Source of the DNA: Dysosmobacter sp.
Lineage (GTDB): Bacteria > Bacillota > Clostridia > Oscillospirales > Oscillospiraceae
Length of the DNA: 50,025 bases
Assembly: GCA_022778785.1 (NCBI GenBank)
Contig: JALFSO010000097.1
Span: 1-50,025, forward strand
Reading direction: 5' to 3'
A program made the position numbers and the translations under genes. The notes beneath the pieces were generated by a model, which was not told the DNA's origin, did not search any database, and saw nothing but the letters and a program-made list of their open reading frames with translations. Positions 34,887 through 42,780 of the stretch are shown one piece after another (the stretch's first letter is position 1; every line of letters starts with the position of its first letter).

Positions 34887-35091
34887 TCCTGTAACTGTTT
34901 TGGAAAAACGGACAGTACCGGACAGAAGGGGGAGCCCGAGGGGGCGAAGCCCGCCTCGGATCAGATCAAATGCCCCGCAATACACTGCGGAGCAGTGTTT
35001 GCGGCCAGCGAAGCTGGGACTTTTCCGACGCACAGCGGCGGGAAAGTAACGGCATTCTCAGGGCGGCAAAGGTCAAAGGCCTTTGCCGCCC
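34886..35091 (+). other. Structured spacer between the two leader terminators
   Basis: No gene was recognised. The RNA can fold into several stems: around CCGAGGGGGC and GCCCGCCTCGG near 34937-34960, a 10-bp stem with one bulge near 34978-35003, and a 16-bp perfect hairpin at 35057-35095 (CTCAGGGCGGCAAAGG with its complement). The last shares three bases with the left arm of terminator 2. It may be a dispersed structured repeat that brought the second terminator. Confidence 0.4.
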
Positions 35092-35126
35092 TGAGCCGCA
35101 GGAGCTTTCCTGCGGCTCACTTTTTG
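35092..35126 (+). terminator. Leader terminator 2 (direct repeat copy 2) just before the ABC-F gene
   Basis: A 12-bp stem (35092-35103 with 35108-35119) has loop GCTT and TTTTT at 35121-35125. It ends nine bases before the AAGGAGGA ribosome site of the ABC-F gene, so it must be read through for expression. It carries the same CTTTCCTGC target as terminator 1. Confidence 0.85.
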
Positions 35127-35148
35127 CATGCGACAAGGAGGAACGCGT

Positions 35149-36636
35149 ATGTCCATGATCCGGGTCAGTGACCTGACCTTTGCCTATCCGGGCAGCTATG
35201 ACAACATTTTCGACCACGCCAGCTTTCAGTTCGACACCGGCTGGCGCCTGGGCTTTACCGGCCGCAACGGCCGGGGGAAGACCACCCTCCTCCGCTTGCT
35301 GGCGGGGACGTATCCCGACGGCGGTGCCATTCAGGGAAAGGTGCCCTGCTCCTATTTTCCCTTCCCGGTGACAGACTCCTCCCGGATGACGTTGGAGGTG
35401 ATGGCGGACGCCTGCCCCGCGGCGGAGAAGTGGGAGCTTCTGCGGGAGGCGGGGGAACTGGAGGTGGAGGCGGAGACGTTGTACCGCCCCTTTGACTCCC
35501 TGTCCAGCGGGGAGCGGACCAGATGCCTGCTGGCGGCGCTGTTCTGTGGAGAGGGGCGGTATCTGCTCATCGATGAGCCCACCAACCATCTGGACCAGCG
35601 GGGCCGGGCGGTGACCGCCGGGTATCTCCGGCGGAAGCGAGGCTTTCTGCTGGTGTCCCATGACCGGGATTTCCTGGACGGCTGCATCGACCACATCATG
35701 GTGCTGAACCGCACCGGCATGGAGGTCCAGAGCGGGAATTTCTCCTCCTGGTGGGAGAACCGGCAGCGACAGGACGCCTTTGAACAGGCCCGGAATGACC
35801 GCTTGAAGGAGGAGATCGGGCGGCTGAAGCGGTCGGCGGAGGAACGGCGGCAGAGAGCCGACGCCGTGGAGCGGGCCAAGAGCGGCATCTCCTCCCAGGG
35901 CATCGTCAAGCACGGCCTGCGGCCCTATCTGGGGGAGAAGTCCCGGAAGGGACAGCAGCAGCGGAAGAACATGGACCGCCGGGCGGAGCGGGCCATCGCG
36001 GAGAAGTCCGGGCTTCTCCGGGACCTGGAGAAGACGGAGACCCTGAAGCTCCATCCCCTGACCGCCCGGGGACGATTGCTGGATCTGCGGGACGCGGCCC
36101 TGTTTTACGGGGACCGGCAGGTCTGCGGCCCGCTGACCTTCTCCGTGGAGCCGGGGGACCGGGCGGCGCTGACGGGGAGGAACGGCAGCGGCAAGTCCAC
36201 GCTGCTGAAATTCCTCTGCGGGGCGGATATCCGCCATACCGGCACCTGCGTCACCGCGTCGGGGCTGACGCTGTCCGTGGTGCCCCAGGACTTCTCCGGC
36301 CTCCGGGGGAGTCTGACGGATTTCGTCCGGGAGGCGGGGGTGGAGGACGCCCTGTTCCGTGCCATTCTTCGGAAGCTGGACATGCCCCGGACGCAGTTTG
36401 AAAAGGACCTGTCGGAGTGGTCCGCCGGGCAGCGGAAGAAGGCGCTGCTGGCCAGGAGCCTGTGCCAGAGCGCCCACCTGTACGTCTGGGACGAGCCGCT
36501 GAACTACATCGACGTCTGGTCCCGGATCCAGGTCGAGACGCTGTTGGAGACGTACCGGCCCACCATGATCTTCGTGGAGCACGATGGAGCCTTCCGGCGG
36601 CACATCGCCACAAAGACCGTGGTGCTGGATAGCTAA
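35149..36636 (+). CDS. ABC-F ribosomal protection protein, Lsa type
   Basis: Soluble twin-ATPase that displaces antibiotics from the ribosomal peptidyl transferase centre. Lsa members protect against lincosamides, streptogramin A and pleuromutilins. The 495 residues match Lsa in length and in its N-terminus (IRVSDLTFAYPGSYDNIFDH, WRLGFTGRNGRGKTT). Domain 1 has Walker A at 38-45, LSSGERTR and LLIDEPTNHLD. Domain 2 has GRNGSGKST, WSAGQRKK and WDEPLNYIDVWSR, also Lsa-like. There are no transmembrane segments. The start MSMIRV at 35149 lies six bases after AAGGAGGA. The upstream leader suggests antibiotic-induced expression. The exact resistance profile cannot be read from sequence. Confidence 0.9.
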   Translation: MSMIRVSDLTFAYPGSYDNIFDHASFQFDTGWRLGFTGRNGRGKTTLLRLLAGTYPDGGAIQGKVPCSYFPFPVTDSSRMTLEVMADACPAAEKWELLREAGELEVEAETLYRPFDSLSSGERTRCLLAALFCGEGRYLLIDEPTNHLDQRGRAVTAGYLRRKRGFLLVSHDRDFLDGCIDHIMVLNRTGMEVQSGNFSSWWENRQRQDAFEQARNDRLKEEIGRLKRSAEERRQRADAVERAKSGISSQGIVKHGLRPYLGEKSRKGQQQRKNMDRRAERAIAEKSGLLRDLEKTETLKLHPLTARGRLLDLRDAALFYGDRQVCGPLTFSVEPGDRAALTGRNGSGKSTLLKFLCGADIRHTGTCVTASGLTLSVVPQDFSGLRGSLTDFVREAGVEDALFRAILRKLDMPRTQFEKDLSEWSAGQRKKALLARSLCQSAHLYVWDEPLNYIDVWSRIQVETLLETYRPTMIFVEHDGAFRRHIATKTVVLDS

Positions 36637-36693
36637 ATGAACAGAGACAGATGTCGGAATTTGTCCAACCTGACAAAGATACACTGCCATCCA

Positions 36694-36722
36694 TTGCCAT
36701 ATATGGAAAAGTGATGTATAAT
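36694..36722 (+). promoter_or_regulatory. Predicted promoter of the HPr-like gene
   Basis: TTGCCA (36694-36699) and TATAAT (36717-36722) are 17 bp apart, 77 bp upstream of the start at 36799. Confidence 0.65.
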
Positions 36723-36798
36723 TCAAAATACAAGCCACGGTTCTCATTCATATCCACCGCGGAGAAAATTGCATAGCAAGTTCAGGAGGTTTCTGAGT

Positions 36799-37056
36799 AT
36801 GAGCAGTCGGGAAATCGTCGTCAAAAGGCCCGCTGAGCAGTTGGAGGGAGATTCCATCGTCCAGTTGATCCGCACCGCCTGCGAGTTCAAGAGCGCAGTC
36901 ACCATTCGGACAGAGCTGTACCAGGTGAATGCCAAGAGTATGATGGGCGTTCTGGCACTGGGACTGGAGCCGGGGATGAAGTTCCGCCTGGAGGCCGAAG
37001 GCGGCCCGGACGCGGAGGAGGCACTGGAAACCATCCAGCGGTGGTTTGAGCCGTAA
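36799..37056 (+). CDS. HPr-like protein without the phosphotransfer histidine (Crh-like)
   Basis: 85 residues with the HPr fold pattern. The regulatory Ser region is well kept (VNAKSMMGVLALGLEPG, Ser47, the equivalent of HPr Ser46). The active-site GIHARPA is missing, with a Glu near residue 16 where His15 should be. Such a protein cannot carry PTS phosphate but could be phosphorylated on Ser by HPr kinase and act with CcpA, as Crh does in Bacillus. That role is inference. The start at 36799 follows AGGAGG at nine bases. It is monocistronic, with its own promoter and terminator. Confidence 0.8.
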   Translation: MSSREIVVKRPAEQLEGDSIVQLIRTACEFKSAVTIRTELYQVNAKSMMGVLALGLEPGMKFRLEAEGGPDAEEALETIQRWFEP

Positions 37057-37071
37057 ATATCAAGAGATCCG

Positions 37072-37106
37072 AAAGGCGCCCCGGACCATGTCCGGAGCGC
37101 CTTTTT
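37072..37106 (+). terminator. Terminator of the HPr-like gene
   Basis: An interrupted 14-bp stem (AAAGGCGC and CCGGAC arms with one mismatch) is followed by TTTTT. Confidence 0.85.
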
Positions 37107-37142
37107 CACGTGCCGGAGGAGCTGAGACTGCCGGAAAGCGGA

Positions 37143-37172
37143 TTGACAAGGACGCCGCCGGTATATTATGAT
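37143..37172 (+). promoter_or_regulatory. Predicted promoter of ridA
   Basis: TTGACA (37143-37148) and TATGAT (37167-37172) are 18 bp apart, about 80 bp upstream of ridA. Confidence 0.65.
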
Positions 37173-37252
37173 GATATCAGAAAGAGAGCCGCCCGGCGCG
37201 GCCCCAACGATTCAATTGGAAGATCACACCACATCAAAGGAGTGCTGCTGTT

Positions 37253-37624
37253 ATGAACATTCTCGCAACCAAGAACGCCCCCGGCGCCATCGGACCCTAT
37301 TCCCAGGGCTATGAGGCCAATGGCCTGGTCTTTACCTCCGGTCAGATCCCTGTGGATCCTGCCACCGGGGACATCCCCGCCGGCATCGCCGCCCAGGCGG
37401 AGCAGAGCTGCAAAAACGTGGGCGCCATTCTGGAGGCCGCGGGCGTGGGCTATGACCAGGTGGTCAAGACCACCTGCTTCCTGGCGGACATGGGGGATTT
37501 CGCCGCATTCAACGAGGTCTACGCCAGATACTTCGTCTCCAAGCCCGCCCGCAGCTGCGTGGCGGTGAAGGATCTGCCCAAGGGCGTGCTGTGCGAGGTG
37601 GAGGCTATCGCCGTCAAGGGCTGA
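37253..37624 (+). CDS. ridA: RidA family enamine/imine deaminase
   Basis: Hydrolyses reactive 2-aminoacrylate and related imines released by PLP enzymes. Length 123. It has the N-terminal APGAIGPYSQG and FTSGQIPVDPATG, and the C-terminal PARSCVAVKDLPKG with the substrate-binding Arg, then the Glu of EVEAIAVKG. AAAGGAG lies upstream. It is monocistronic. Confidence 0.95.
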   Translation: MNILATKNAPGAIGPYSQGYEANGLVFTSGQIPVDPATGDIPAGIAAQAEQSCKNVGAILEAAGVGYDQVVKTTCFLADMGDFAAFNEVYARYFVSKPARSCVAVKDLPKGVLCEVEAIAVKG

Positions 37625-37645
37625 GGGACTGTCTGAACAGGACCG

Positions 37646-37694
37646 GCGGGACCGTGGAAAACGCAGCGCGTTTTTCCGGTCCCGCTTCTTTTCG
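37646..37694 (+). terminator. Terminator of ridA
   Basis: A long stem, GCGGGACCG with CGGTCCCGC plus an inner GGAAAACGC with GCGTTTTTCC, is followed by TTCTTTT. Confidence 0.8.
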
Positions 37695-37760
37695 CGCACT
37701 GTCCGCCGGAAGAAAAACGGCACGATTCACGGCGGAACAGCCGGTCTGCGCACATTTTCC

Positions 37761-37789
37761 TTTACAAACAGAGAAGCGTCCTGTATAAT
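37761..37789 (+). promoter_or_regulatory. Predicted promoter of prfB
   Basis: TTTACA (37761-37766) and TATAAT (37784-37789) are 17 bp apart, 44 bp upstream of the prfB start. Confidence 0.7.
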
Positions 37790-37833
37790 AGATAAGCTAT
37801 TGAAATCTCATGGATGAAACGGAGAATCGAGCT

Positions 37834-38958
37834 ATGGCGCTGATCGAATATGACGAATATAAGCAGAAACTGAAGGACATGGGTCCGGAACTGGACAAGC
37901 TGTCCGCCGCCCTGGATCTGGAGGGCGCACGGGCGGAGGTCCGTCAGCTGGAGGCGGAGTCTGCCCAGGATGGCTTCTGGAACGATCTGGAACGGTCCCA
38001 GCGGGTCCACCAGCGGCTGAAGCAGCTGCAGAACAAGGTGACCCGGCAGGAGAAGCTGCTGGGTGACTGGGAGGACCTGGGCGTTCTGTGCGAGATGGGC
38101 CAGGAGGCCGACGATCCGGACCTGCTCCAGGAGTTGAAGGACGGCTACGCCGCCCTGCAGCAGAAGGTGGAGGAGACCCGTCTCACCACCCTGCTCACCG
38201 GGGAGTACGACGCCAACAACGTCATTCTGACCATCCATCCCGGCGCCGGCGGCACCGAGGCCCAGGACTGGGCCCAGATGCTGTTCCGGATGTACACCCG
38301 CTGGGCGGAGCGCCACGACTTCAAGTGCACCACACTGAACTACGAGGACGGCGACGAGGCGGGCATCAAGTCCGCCACCATCTCCATTGAGGGCGAGAAC
38401 GCCTACGGCTTCCTCCGCAGCGAGAACGGCGTCCACCGTCTGGTGCGGGTGTCTCCCTTTGACGCCAACGCCCGGCGGCAGACCTCCTTCGCCGCGGTGG
38501 AGGTGATGCCGGAGCTGCCTGACGACATCGAAGTGGAGATCCGGCCCGAGGACATCGAGATGCAGGCCTGCCGCTCCTCCGGCGCCGGCGGCCAGCACAT
38601 CAACAAGACCTCCTCCGCCGTCCGTCTGACCCACATCCCCACGGGCATCGTGGTGTTCTGCCAGACGGAGCGGAGCCAGTTCCAGAACAAGGATAACGCC
38701 ATGAAGATGCTGCGTGCCAAGCTGCTGGAGATGAAGATCCAGCAGCACGCGGAGAAGATCTCCGACATCAAGGGCGTGCAGATGAAGATCGAGTGGGGCA
38801 GCCAGATCCGCTCCTACGTGTTCATGCCCTACCAGATGGTGAAGGACACCCGCACCAGCTTCGAGACCAGCCAGGTGGACGCCGTCATGGACGGCGATTT
38901 AGACGGTTTTATCAACGCCTATCTGACCCAGCAGGCCACCGGCGACCTGAAAAAGTAA
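37834..38958 (+). CDS. prfB: Peptide chain release factor 2, without programmed frameshift
   Basis: Recognises UGA and UAA stop codons and triggers peptide release. The 374-residue protein has SPFDANARR (the RF2 SPF anticodon-like motif) and SGAGGQHINKTSSAVRLTH with GGQ at 252-254. Most bacterial prfB genes need a +1 shift at CTTTGAC near codon 25. Here the equivalent Leu27-Asp28 is an in-frame CTG GAT (37912-37917), so the gene reads straight through and lacks that feedback control. The start MALIEYDEY follows GGAGA at nine bases; an upstream ATG at 37810 has no ribosome site. Confidence 0.96.
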   Translation: MALIEYDEYKQKLKDMGPELDKLSAALDLEGARAEVRQLEAESAQDGFWNDLERSQRVHQRLKQLQNKVTRQEKLLGDWEDLGVLCEMGQEADDPDLLQELKDGYAALQQKVEETRLTTLLTGEYDANNVILTIHPGAGGTEAQDWAQMLFRMYTRWAERHDFKCTTLNYEDGDEAGIKSATISIEGENAYGFLRSENGVHRLVRVSPFDANARRQTSFAAVEVMPELPDDIEVEIRPEDIEMQACRSSGAGGQHINKTSSAVRLTHIPTGIVVFCQTERSQFQNKDNAMKMLRAKLLEMKIQQHAEKISDIKGVQMKIEWGSQIRSYVFMPYQMVKDTRTSFETSQVDAVMDGDLDGFINAYLTQQATGDLKK

Positions 38959-39075
38959 TACCGGCGCTGCGATCTGACAAGGCGCGGCCTGCGGAAGGGG
39001 ACACGGATGTGCCCATTTTCCCGGGCCGCGCCTTTTGCTGTTTCCAAAGCTGCCGGTATCTTGCGGCCGGGGACA

Positions 39076-39969
39076 TCACGCCTGATACTTCTGGGTGACA
39101 AAGTCCCGGAACTCCTGGATATGCTTCTCCAGCTCACAGTTCCGCCGCCAGGAGATGTACAGCGTCCGTGTACCGCTGTCCGGCAGCTGGAAGCCCAGCA
39201 GCCGCTTTTCCTGAATGAAGTTGTGGGCGGCCTTCTCCGAGATGATGGAGACTCCCAGCCCCCCAGCCACCAGGTTCTTGATGGCCTCCGGGTCATTGAT
39301 GCGGGCGGTGATGCGGAGCATGGACTCCGACACGCCGATGCGCTCCAGATAGTGGCTGGCGCTCTTGTTGGTGCCGCTGCCCTGCTCCCGAAGGATGATG
39401 GGCTCCGCCAGCAGCGTCTCCAACGGCACCTCCGGCAGCTGCTGCAATTCCAGGAACCGGGGTGTCACCGGCGTGACCAGCACCATGCGGTCCTGGCAGA
39501 AGGGCTGGCAGCACAGGGCTTCGCTGTCGGCGCACATACCAATGAGGCCCACGTCGAACATGCCGTCCGTCAGGCCGTCGATGACGCCCTGGCTGTCGCT
39601 CTGGTGAATGACGAAATAGGTGTCCGGATGAAGGCGGCCGAACTCCGGCAGGATCTCCGGCAGGAGGTAGGCGGAGGGAATAGTGGAGGCCCCCAGATGG
39701 ATGATCCGCCGAGACTCCTCTCCGCATGCCAGAACGATGCGCTCCTGCAGCTCCAGAATATTGGCCGCGTACTCGTAGACCTCCCGGCCCTTCTCCGTCA
39801 CCTGGATGCTCTTGGTGGTCCGGAGGATCAATTGGCGGCCCAGCTCCTCTTCCAGCGTCCGGATGTGGGTGCTGATGGTGGGCTGGGAGATGTACAGATT
39901 CTCCGCGGCCTTGGTGAAGCTGCCGCACCGCACCACCTCGGCAAAGGACCGCAGCTGTTTAAGCTCCAC
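39076..39969 (-). CDS. LysR-family regulator associated with selenium metabolism
   Basis: 297 residues: N-terminal LysR helix-turn-helix (LRSFAEVVRCGSFTKAAENL, SQPTISTHIRTLEEELG) and a type 2 substrate-binding domain from about 90. It overlaps the upstream desulfurase-like gene by 11 bases, so the two are translationally coupled. A LysR of this kind is a known companion of yedE, yedF and selD in clostridia. It probably acts at the divergent promoter region 41143-41232. Confidence 0.88.
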   Translation of the reverse strand: MELKQLRSFAEVVRCGSFTKAAENLYISQPTISTHIRTLEEELGRQLILRTTKSIQVTEKGREVYEYAANILELQERIVLACGEESRRIIHLGASTIPSAYLLPEILPEFGRLHPDTYFVIHQSDSQGVIDGLTDGMFDVGLIGMCADSEALCCQPFCQDRMVLVTPVTPRFLELQQLPEVPLETLLAEPIILREQGSGTNKSASHYLERIGVSESMLRITARINDPEAIKNLVAGGLGVSIISEKAAHNFIQEKRLLGFQLPDSGTRTLYISWRRNCELEKHIQEFRDFVTQKYQA

Positions 39970-41122
39970 GGCACACCACCTCCAGCGCCTTCAGGGCGGC
40001 GTCCACCTGCCCCTCCGTGTTCCACCAGCCAAAGGAGAAACGGATGGTGCCGGTGGGATAGGTCCCCAGGGTCCTGTGGGCTGACGGCGCGCAGTGGAGC
40101 CCAACCCGGGTCATGACGCCGTATTCGGCATCCAGCTCATAGGCGGCCTGGGACAGCTCCTTGTTCAGTGTCTGGATGGACACCACGCCGGTGCGGCCCC
40201 AACAGTCCCGTTTTCCCACCAGCCGAATCTCGCCCCGGTCCTCCAGAGGGCGCAGGCCCGCCAGGAACCGCTCCGTCAGGGCCAACTCATGACGGCGGAT
40301 CTGGTCGATGCCGGTCTCCTTCAGCCACAGCAGCCCTTGATGCAGTCCCACGATGCCCGGCAGATTCATGGTCCCCGGCTCGAACCGGTCCGGCAGGAAG
40401 TCCGGCACCTGCTCCGTGTGGCTGAGACTGCCGGTGCCGCCGGAGAGCAGGGGCGAGATCTGCTGCGCCATGCCTTCCGCCAGAACAAAGCCGCCGGTGC
40501 CCTGGGGACCCAGCAGCCCCTTGTGGCCGGTGAAGGCCAGGGCGTCGATGTGCATGGCCTCCATGTCGATGGGCCACACGCCTGCGGTCTGGGCGCAGTC
40601 CACGAAGAATTTCAGCCCGTGGGCCCGGCAGAAGTCTCCCGCCTGCCGGATAGGCAGCAGCGTGCCGCAGACGTTGCTGGCGTGGGTCATCACCACTGCC
40701 CGGGTCTCCGGCGTCAGACAGGCTTCCATGGCCTCCGGCCGCAGCGCGCCCGTCCCGTCGCAGGGGATGCGGGTGAACGTACAGCCGTGCTCCGCCAGCT
40801 GCGTCAGGGGCCGCATGACGGCGTTGTGCTCCATGGCGGACACCAGCACATGGTCCCCCGGCCGCAGAAAGCCCTTCAGCAGCACGTTGAGGCTCTCCGT
40901 CACGTTTTTGGTGAAGATCACATTGCGGCTGTCCGGCCCGTGGAACAGCTCGCACAGCAGCTGCCGGGTCTCGTACACGATCTCCTCCACCTGATAGGCG
41001 CTGTCGTAGCAGCCCCGGTTGATGTTGACGCCCGCCTGCGTCATATAGCGGTACACCGCCTCCGCCACCCGGGGCGGCTTGGGAAAGGTGGTGCTGGCGT
41101 TGTCCAGATAGATCTTTTCCAT
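39959..41122 (-). CDS. Cysteine desulfurase family (class V aminotransferase fold) protein
   Basis: PLP enzyme, 387 residues, probably releasing sulfur or selenium from cysteine or selenocysteine. It begins MEKIYLDNASTTFPKPPRV. It has the PLP Lys in ALAFTGHKGLLGPQGTGGF, the FTKNVTESLN phosphate motif and a late GLHCAPSAHRTLGTYPTG with a Cys in the active loop region. It matches the desulfurase subfamily found beside selD and yedF, so delivery of selenium to SelD is plausible. TACCATAGCATA lies upstream, within the predicted promoter. Confidence 0.88.
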   Translation of the reverse strand: MEKIYLDNASTTFPKPPRVAEAVYRYMTQAGVNINRGCYDSAYQVEEIVYETRQLLCELFHGPDSRNVIFTKNVTESLNVLLKGFLRPGDHVLVSAMEHNAVMRPLTQLAEHGCTFTRIPCDGTGALRPEAMEACLTPETRAVVMTHASNVCGTLLPIRQAGDFCRAHGLKFFVDCAQTAGVWPIDMEAMHIDALAFTGHKGLLGPQGTGGFVLAEGMAQQISPLLSGGTGSLSHTEQVPDFLPDRFEPGTMNLPGIVGLHQGLLWLKETGIDQIRRHELALTERFLAGLRPLEDRGEIRLVGKRDCWGRTGVVSIQTLNKELSQAAYELDAEYGVMTRVGLHCAPSAHRTLGTYPTGTIRFSFGWWNTEGQVDAALKALEVVCRGA

Positions 41123-41142
41123 AAGGTTCCCCTCCTGGGTCT

Positions 41143-41171
41143 ACCATAGCATAGTTTTATTGGATAATCAA
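41143..41171 (-). promoter_or_regulatory. Predicted promoter of the desulfurase-lysR unit
   Basis: On the minus strand TTGATT (41171-41166) and TATGGT (41148-41143) are 17 bp apart, with a TGC extended -10. The -35 lies inside the palindrome at 41156-41197. Confidence 0.55.
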
Positions 41172-41197
41172 ATCAATTTATCTGGTATATCAATAAA
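41156..41197. promoter_or_regulatory. Candidate LysR operator in the selenium cluster
   Basis: An AT-rich interrupted palindrome with arms TTTATTG (41156-41162) and CAATAAA (41191-41197) lies between the divergent transcription units. It overlaps the -35 of the minus-strand promoter, a usual place for a LysR site. Confidence 0.45.
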
Positions 41198-41202
41198 TAC
41201 TA

Positions 41203-41232
41203 TTGGAGGTCGACCTTTTTTCGTGCTATATT
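41203..41232 (+). promoter_or_regulatory. Predicted promoter of yedE-yedF-DUF3343-selD
   Basis: TTGGAG (41203-41208) and TATATT (41227-41232) are 18 bp apart, with a TGC extended -10, 26 bp before yedE. Confidence 0.5.
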
Positions 41233-41257
41233 GGATCTATGATAGGAGGGAAATCAT

Positions 41258-42328
41258 ATGGACCTGAAAAAAGAGCGCACGACCATTATCATTGCCGGCC
41301 TGGTGATCGGTGTCATCTCCGCGGGGCTGGTGCTGCTGGGGAACCCGGCCAACATGGGCTTCTGCATCGCCTGCTTTGTGCGGGATATCTCAGGCGCCCT
41401 GGGACTGCACCAGGCGGCTGCCGTTCAGTACATCCGGCCGGAGATCATCGGTCTGGTGCTGGGCAGCTTCCTGATGGCGCTGGGCACCAGGGAATTCTCG
41501 GCCCGGGGCGGAAGCAGCCCCATGACCCGGTTCGTTCTGGGCTTCTTCGTCATGATCGGCTGCCTGATGTTCCTGGGCTGCCCCTTCCGGATGATCCTGC
41601 GGCTGGCGGGCGGCGACGGCAACGCGCTGTTCGGCCTGCTGGGCTTCGCGGCGGGCATCCTGGGCGGCGTGTTCTTCCTGAACCGGGGTTACTCCCTGAA
41701 GCGCACCTACCGGCTGCCGCCGGCGGAGGGCGGCGTCATGCCGGTGATCCAGGCGGCGCTGCTGGTGCTGCTGCTGGCGGCTCCCGCGTTCATCCACTTC
41801 ACCGAGGCGGGCGGCGGTCCCGGCGGCAGCCACGCCCCTGTCTTCGTCAGCCTGGCCGCCGGGCTCATCGTGGGCGCCCTGGCCCAGCGGACCCGCCTGT
41901 GCATGGTGGGCGGCATCCGGGACGCGGTGCTGTTCAGGGAGTGGAAGCTGCTGATGGGCTTCGTGGCCATCCTGGTCAGCGCCCTGGTGTGCAACCTTGT
42001 GATCGGCAATTTCCATCCCGGCTTCGCGGGCCAGCCCGTGGCCCATACCGATGGGCTGTGGAATGCCCTGGGTATGCTGCTGGCGGGCTTTGGCTGCGTG
42101 CTGCTGGGCGGATGCCCCCTGCGGCAGCTGGTGCTGTCCGGCGAGGGCAACACCGACAGCGCCGTGACGGTGCTGGGATTGCTGGTGGGCGCCGCCTTTG
42201 CCCACAACTTCGGCCTGGCCTCCAGCGCCAACGGCCCCACCGCCGCAGGAAAGATCGCGGTGGTCATCGGCCTGGCGGCAGCGGCACTGATCGCCTGTGC
42301 CAACACGTTTTGGAAGAAGGAGGACTGA
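41258..42328 (+). CDS. yedE: YedE family putative selenium transporter
   Basis: 356 residues, hydrophobic, with about ten membrane segments arranged as two related YeeE/YedE halves. Each half carries a Cys-containing loop: FCIACFVRDISGALGL in the first, RTRLCMVGGIRDAVLF in the second, plus GCPFRM and GGCPLRQL. These loops are typical of the sulfur- or selenium-transporting YeeE family. ATAGGAGGG precedes the start. It is the first gene of the plus-strand selenium operon, which supports selenium rather than thiosulfate as cargo. Confidence 0.9.
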   Translation: MDLKKERTTIIIAGLVIGVISAGLVLLGNPANMGFCIACFVRDISGALGLHQAAAVQYIRPEIIGLVLGSFLMALGTREFSARGGSSPMTRFVLGFFVMIGCLMFLGCPFRMILRLAGGDGNALFGLLGFAAGILGGVFFLNRGYSLKRTYRLPPAEGGVMPVIQAALLVLLLAAPAFIHFTEAGGGPGGSHAPVFVSLAAGLIVGALAQRTRLCMVGGIRDAVLFREWKLLMGFVAILVSALVCNLVIGNFHPGFAGQPVAHTDGLWNALGMLLAGFGCVLLGGCPLRQLVLSGEGNTDSAVTVLGLLVGAAFAHNFGLASSANGPTAAGKIAVVIGLAAAALIACANTFWKKED

Positions 42329-42331
42329 CAC

Positions 42332-42538
42332 ATGACACATCTGGACGCCAGAGGACTGTCCTGCCCGGAGCCTGTCATCATGATCCGGAAGGCCATGATG
42401 ACAGGGGAGGACGGCTATGAGATGGTGGTGGACAATCCCACCTCCAGGGAGAACGTGACCCGCTACGCCCGCCATCAGGGCTATCAGGTGACGGTGACGG
42501 AGCAGGGCGGCGAGTTCACGCTGGTCATGCAGAAATGA
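42332..42538 (+). CDS. yedF: Short YedF: TusA-like selenium metabolism protein
   Basis: 68 residues, a single TusA/SirA domain with the active-site motif LSCPEPVIM (Cys11). Members named YedF in selenium clusters are usually about 190-200 residues with a second, DsrE-like domain, which is absent here. It begins 3 bases after the yedE stop and overlaps the DUF3343 gene by 4 bases (ATGA). It may carry selenium as a persulfide-like adduct on Cys11, by analogy with TusA. Confidence 0.85.
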   Translation: MTHLDARGLSCPEPVIMIRKAMMTGEDGYEMVVDNPTSRENVTRYARHQGYQVTVTEQGGEFTLVMQK

Positions 42539-42771
42539 CCTGTATCGCTACGTTTTACTCTCACTTCGGCGCCATCCGCTTCAAGAAGCTCTGCGAGAGC
42601 AATGGCTGGCCGACGAAGGTGATGCCGGTCCCCCGGGATCTCAGCAGCAGCTGCGGAACCTGTGTGCGGTATGAGGGCGTCTGCCCCGATACGCCGCCCC
42701 AGGAGGTGGAGCAGATCGCGGAAGTGACGCCATCCGGCTACCGGACGCTGTACCGGGCGGAGAACAGTTGA
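42535..42771 (+). CDS. DUF3343 protein of the selenium cluster
   Basis: 78 residues. It begins MTCIATFYSHFGAIRFKKLC and contains SSSCGTCVRY, a CxxC-like pair (CGTC), which matches DUF3343, a family found with yedF, selD and yedE. Function is unknown. The Cys pair suggests thiol or selenol chemistry. It overlaps yedF by ATGA and is followed by selD after 9 bases. Confidence 0.85.
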   Translation: MTCIATFYSHFGAIRFKKLCESNGWPTKVMPVPRDLSSSCGTCVRYEGVCPDTPPQEVEQIAEVTPSGYRTLYRAENS

Positions 42772-42780
42772 GGTGACGGA

